From assembly GCA_965659415.1 (NCBI GenBank), contig CBFHVA010000022.1, positions 1 to 8,874 on the forward strand: a stretch of 8,874 bases of DNA, read 5' to 3'. This document shows positions 7,060 through 8,874 of this stretch, in pieces; positions within the stretch are counted from its first letter, which is position 1, and each line of letters begins with the position of its first letter. The notes beneath the pieces are model-generated. The model made no database searches. It saw only the letters and a list, made by a program, of their open reading frames with translations, and was not told the origin of the DNA. This DNA comes from Phaeocystidibacter sp965659415 (GTDB taxonomy: Bacteria; Bacteroidota; Bacteroidia; Flavobacteriales; Schleiferiaceae). Both the position numbers and the translations under genes were made by a program.

Positions 7060-7224
7060 GTTGGTTTGGGTTTGAGGGGTTTTAGGAGTTTACGGAGTTC
7101 GTTATACCAGTTCAATTCCGCAGAAGCTATTCATAGCTGGGCCAAAGGCGAATAGCTCACGGCGAACAGCCAACAACCTACAACTTTGCGACTAACGGGA
7201 GCACCTTTCCAACTCGCGAAGCGC

Positions 7225-7280
7225 GGTGGACCTTGCCCAACGACCGAAGGGAGATGGGTCCTTTGCCGACCGAAGGAAGA
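7225..7280. repeat. Imperfect tandem repeat, two copies of about 26-30 bp
   Basis: Copy one (7225-7254) and copy two (7255-7280) share a GG(A/T)CCTT(T)GCC part and an exact CGACCGAAGG offset by 26 bp. It abuts the stop codon of the cytochrome gene. No coding sense is seen. Confidence 0.5.
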
Positions 7281-7283
7281 CAC

Positions 7284-7607
7284 CTACCTCCCCATCGTTA
7301 CCAAATACTGCTGGATGAGCGTAGCTTCTTGCGTAGAGATAATTTGTTCTCGTTCGTTGGCCATTTCAACCATTTTTGGAGTGATCTCCTTCCATTGCGC
7401 TGTGGAATATGCAGCAGGATCCTTCAGACCGTGACATCTATCGCATTTTTGCTGATACAATGCCTTTCCTTCCGTTAATTCTGCAAGTGTATAGTCGGGA
7501 TATGTATCACTCATTCGATCTACATCCGCTTGAGTTGGCGATAAGAGTTTCACTGACCCACAGGCGCTTAGAACTGCGGTTGCTAGAATAATACTTGCCT
7601 TCTTCAT
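7284..7607 (-). CDS. Small mono-haem cytochrome c lipoprotein
   Basis: The protein has 107 residues. MKKASIILATAVLSAC is a lipoprotein signal with lipidated C16. The haem-binding motif is CDRCH (55-59), preceded by a helix (LTEGKALYQQK) as in class I cytochromes. M79 within TPKMVEMA is the likely distal ligand, and the last helix (EATLIQQYLVTMG) completes a minimal fold. It should carry one electron at a time in the envelope; the partner is unknown. The ATG at 7607 is chosen because it starts the lipoprotein signal and has AAGGA about 7 nt upstream. The frame stays open to 7700, but that extension overlaps the end of the HAD gene and would bury the signal. It follows the HAD gene by 43 bp on the same strand, so the two are probably co-transcribed. 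Confidence 0.85.
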   Translation of the reverse strand: MKKASIILATAVLSACGSVKLLSPTQADVDRMSDTYPDYTLAELTEGKALYQQKCDRCHGLKDPAAYSTAQWKEITPKMVEMANEREQIISTQEATLIQQYLVTMGR

Positions 7608-7650
7608 GATTCGTTCCTTGATTAGTTTAATTCGATAGATACGTGGTGCA

Positions 7651-8661
7651 TCACTGGTCATGGCCATAGATCGTTTTCCAATCTTCAGCCATATCCACAA
7701 TGGTCCACCCTCTTTCCATGGCTTGATCTAGCCCCTCATCGAGCTTTCCAACATGCGATGACCTGTCGTACGCCCACTCCCGGATAGAGTCGGTATGATG
7801 CACATAGATATTGAGGAAAGGAAGGCTATTAGTTGCTGTATACTGTAGCATGGCAAGATCGCCATCGCTATTTCCACAAGCTACCACGGGCGTACTTCCC
7901 GTATGCTGATAAATACTAAGGGGTTTTATTTCCTTATCATTGAGTATGGCTATTTCTGATGATTTTTGAATGAATGCACCATCAGCCATGAATTCTGTTT
8001 TCATGGAGCTTCCGATAATATGGTCACTCGGGATACCATACACTTCACTTGCCCAGACCCTCATGAAATCAACACCACCTCCAGATACGATGTAAACGTT
8101 GAAATCATGGTCTTGTAGATAGGAAATAAGCTCCTTCATCGGTTGATAAGTAAGCTCTGTATACCTTTTATTGAGCGTTGGATGTATAGCAGTGTCGATC
8201 CACGCTCTTACGTGTTCCTCATACTCCTTGACCGTCATGCCGCCATGCGTTGCACCGATCAACTTAAACAACGCTGGATAGCCTTGGGCTGCAATACTGT
8301 TCACATCTTTGGCGAGAGCGGATCTATATGGCTCTTTGTTTTTCCATTCTGGCATATTATCAGCCAGATACTCGATACGGTCGAGCGCATAATAAAGCTG
8401 GAAATAAACGGGCTTCTCTGCCCATAGCGTTCCGTCATTGTCGAAGGTACATAGTCGGTCTTCAACAGGAATAAAATTCGGGTCACCCTCGTTAGTAGCT
8501 GCCTCCACAAAATCGATTATAGCTCGCTTCGACGGAGAGTCGTTCCAAGAGGGCAAAACTTCGGAGTCTTCCGATCGATCAGCAGATACTTTTTTAGGCT
8601 CATTATTACAGCCTGAGGCAATTAACACTACGGCAACGGTCACATAGAGAGGCGGTTTCAT
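7651..8661 (-). CDS. HAD-superfamily phosphatase-like lipoprotein
   Basis: The protein has 336 residues. A lipoprotein signal (MKPPLYVTVAVVLIASGC, lipidated C18) is followed by a polar linker to about 40. The HAD fold covers about 65-330, with all four motifs present: I FDNDGTLW (nucleophile D74, acid/base D76), II VSGGG (S193), III a lysine in EIKPLSIY (K246), and IV GNSDGDLAML (D266, D268). The spacing between motifs I and II (about 120 residues) leaves room for a helical C1 cap (YALDRIEYLADN through MKELISYLQ), as in phosphoserine-phosphatase-like members. It is expected to be a Mg-dependent phosphomonoesterase acting outside the cytoplasm; the substrate is unknown. Proteins of this kind are usually annotated as 'haloacid dehalogenase-like hydrolase', which should not be read as a dehalogenase. 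It is probably transcribed with the cytochrome gene downstream. Confidence 0.88.
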   Translation of the reverse strand: MKPPLYVTVAVVLIASGCNNEPKKVSADRSEDSEVLPSWNDSPSKRAIIDFVEAATNEGDPNFIPVEDRLCTFDNDGTLWAEKPVYFQLYYALDRIEYLADNMPEWKNKEPYRSALAKDVNSIAAQGYPALFKLIGATHGGMTVKEYEEHVRAWIDTAIHPTLNKRYTELTYQPMKELISYLQDHDFNVYIVSGGGVDFMRVWASEVYGIPSDHIIGSSMKTEFMADGAFIQKSSEIAILNDKEIKPLSIYQHTGSTPVVACGNSDGDLAMLQYTATNSLPFLNIYVHHTDSIREWAYDRSSHVGKLDEGLDQAMERGWTIVDMAEDWKTIYGHDQ

Positions 8662-8772
8662 ACGCGTTTGGTTTGGATTGCGACTAAAAGTACAGAATTA
8701 GCGGTTGATATGATGGAGTTTATTTCTCTAGAAAAAACCAACTCAGCGACGGCACAAGTGGACAAAACTTCT

Positions 8773-8780
8773 TAATTTCG
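8773..8780 (+). promoter_or_regulatory. Possible -7 element for tRNA-Arg
   Basis: TAATTTCG differs at one position from the Bacteroidota TAnnTTTG box and sits 11 bp before the tRNA, a suitable distance for a short 5' leader. No TTG was found at the right -33 distance, so support is partial. Confidence 0.3.
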
Positions 8781-8791
8781 CCGCTCATTCA

Positions 8792-8865
8792 GGTCCCGTA
8801 GCTCAGCTGGATAGAGCATCTGCCTTCTAAGCAGACGGTCATAGGTTCGAATCCTATCGGGATCA
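8792..8865 (+). tRNA. tRNA-Arg (anticodon UCU)
   Basis: The full cloverleaf can be drawn. The acceptor stem GGTCCCG/CGGGATC has one G-U pair. The D-arm is GCTC/GAGC. The anticodon stem TCTGC/GCAGA carries loop CTTCTAA, with anticodon TCT at 8826-8828. The variable loop has five bases, the T-arm is ATAGG/CCTAT with loop TTCGAAT, and the discriminator is A at 8865. CCA is not encoded, since CAC follows, so the CCA end must be added after transcription. It reads AGA codons (and AGG by wobble). Confidence 0.96.
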
Positions 8866-8874
8866 CAAAACAAA

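Larger units (their letters stand above)
6967..7283. repeat. Non-coding spacer made of several degenerate short repeats
   Basis: No gene is supported between the terminator and the cytochrome stop at 7284. The stretch is a chain of unrelated small repeats: CGTTTATACGTT (6970-6981) and CGTTTATCCGTT (6994-7005); a GC-rich hairpin (7037-7059); a G/T-rich run with GGTTTG twice and GGAGTT twice (7063-7100); AGCTATTC/GAATAGCT inverted (7125-7132, 7150-7157); GGCGAATAGC (7147-7156) and GGCGAACAGC (7161-7170); and CGACCGAAGG twice (7241-7250, 7267-7276). Open frames crossing it on the plus strand look unlike protein. Confidence 0.6.

Noticed and set aside
6817..7155. Plus-strand frame crossing the sulfatase end, terminator and repeat spacer
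   Set aside because: It overlaps the sulfatase in another frame and its translation runs through the inverted repeat and degenerate repeats, with no protein-like pattern.
6967..7283. The repeat spacer as a CRISPR array or insertion sequence remnant
   Set aside because: The repeats are few, different from each other and without regular spacers; no transposase fragment or terminal inverted repeats were seen.
7186..7478. Two overlapping plus-strand frames
   Set aside because: They are antisense to the cytochrome gene and the tandem repeat next to it, and show no recognisable domain.
7284..7700. Longer form of the cytochrome starting at 7700
   Set aside because: It would overlap the end of the HAD gene and place 31 residues ahead of a good lipoprotein signal; ATG 7607 also has a Shine-Dalgarno-like AAGGA.
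8685..8692. TACTTTTA on the minus strand as a promoter box for the HAD gene
   Set aside because: The last base deviates from TAnnTTTG and no TTG lies 19-21 bp upstream.

Overview
The window reads as a chromosomal segment of a free-living, probably marine, Bacteroidota, most like Flavobacteriales/Cryomorphaceae. Four things support this: a textbook Bacteroidota promoter (TTG, 19 bp, TATATTTG) in front of the first gene; a secreted protein of alternating MAM-like and fibronectin type III modules of the kind exported in this phylum; a LuxR-type regulator of the Bacteroidota 'FPxLTxxElRiC' type; and mostly absent Shine-Dalgarno sequences. The assignment is inferred from sequence style, not from a search.

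Layout. (1) Positions 1-2446, minus strand: the first 815 codons of a large modular secreted protein that runs off the left edge. Its promoter and a 5' stem-loop lie in the divergent spacer 2447-2697. (2) Positions 2698-3156, plus strand: a small stand-alone LuxR-type DNA-binding protein. (3) Positions 3346-6899, plus strand: four tightly spaced genes, probably one operon. They are a small lipoprotein, a small outer-membrane beta-barrel, a lipoprotein formylglycine-generating enzyme (FGE/SUMF1 family) with both catalytic cysteines, and a Cys-type arylsulfatase, which is the natural client of the FGE. (4) Positions 6900-7283: a convergent non-coding spacer with a long terminator-like inverted repeat and a patchwork of degenerate short repeats. 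(5) Positions 8661-7284, minus strand: a HAD-superfamily phosphatase-like lipoprotein followed by a small mono-haem cytochrome c lipoprotein. (6) Positions 8792-8865, plus strand: tRNA-Arg(UCU).

How the genes may work together. Every protein-coding gene except the regulator carries an export signal, and four have a lipobox, so this is an envelope-focused locus. The clearest functional unit is the FGE and sulfatase pair. The sulfatase has a Cys at the nucleophile position (CTAGR), and FGE converts such a Cys to formylglycine using O2 and copper. Both proteins carry export signals, so activation may occur outside the cytoplasm. The two unknown proteins ahead of them share the transcription unit and could help with substrate handling or anchoring. 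The HAD/cytochrome pair converges on the operon across the repeat spacer. It may be related (ester hydrolysis in the envelope) or only adjacent.

No CRISPR array, transposase, prophage or defence system was seen. The points most worth follow-up are the envelope-anchored FGE with its sulfatase and unknown partners, the possible structured leader ahead of the operon, two consecutive TTG starts, and the repeat mosaic at 6967-7280.
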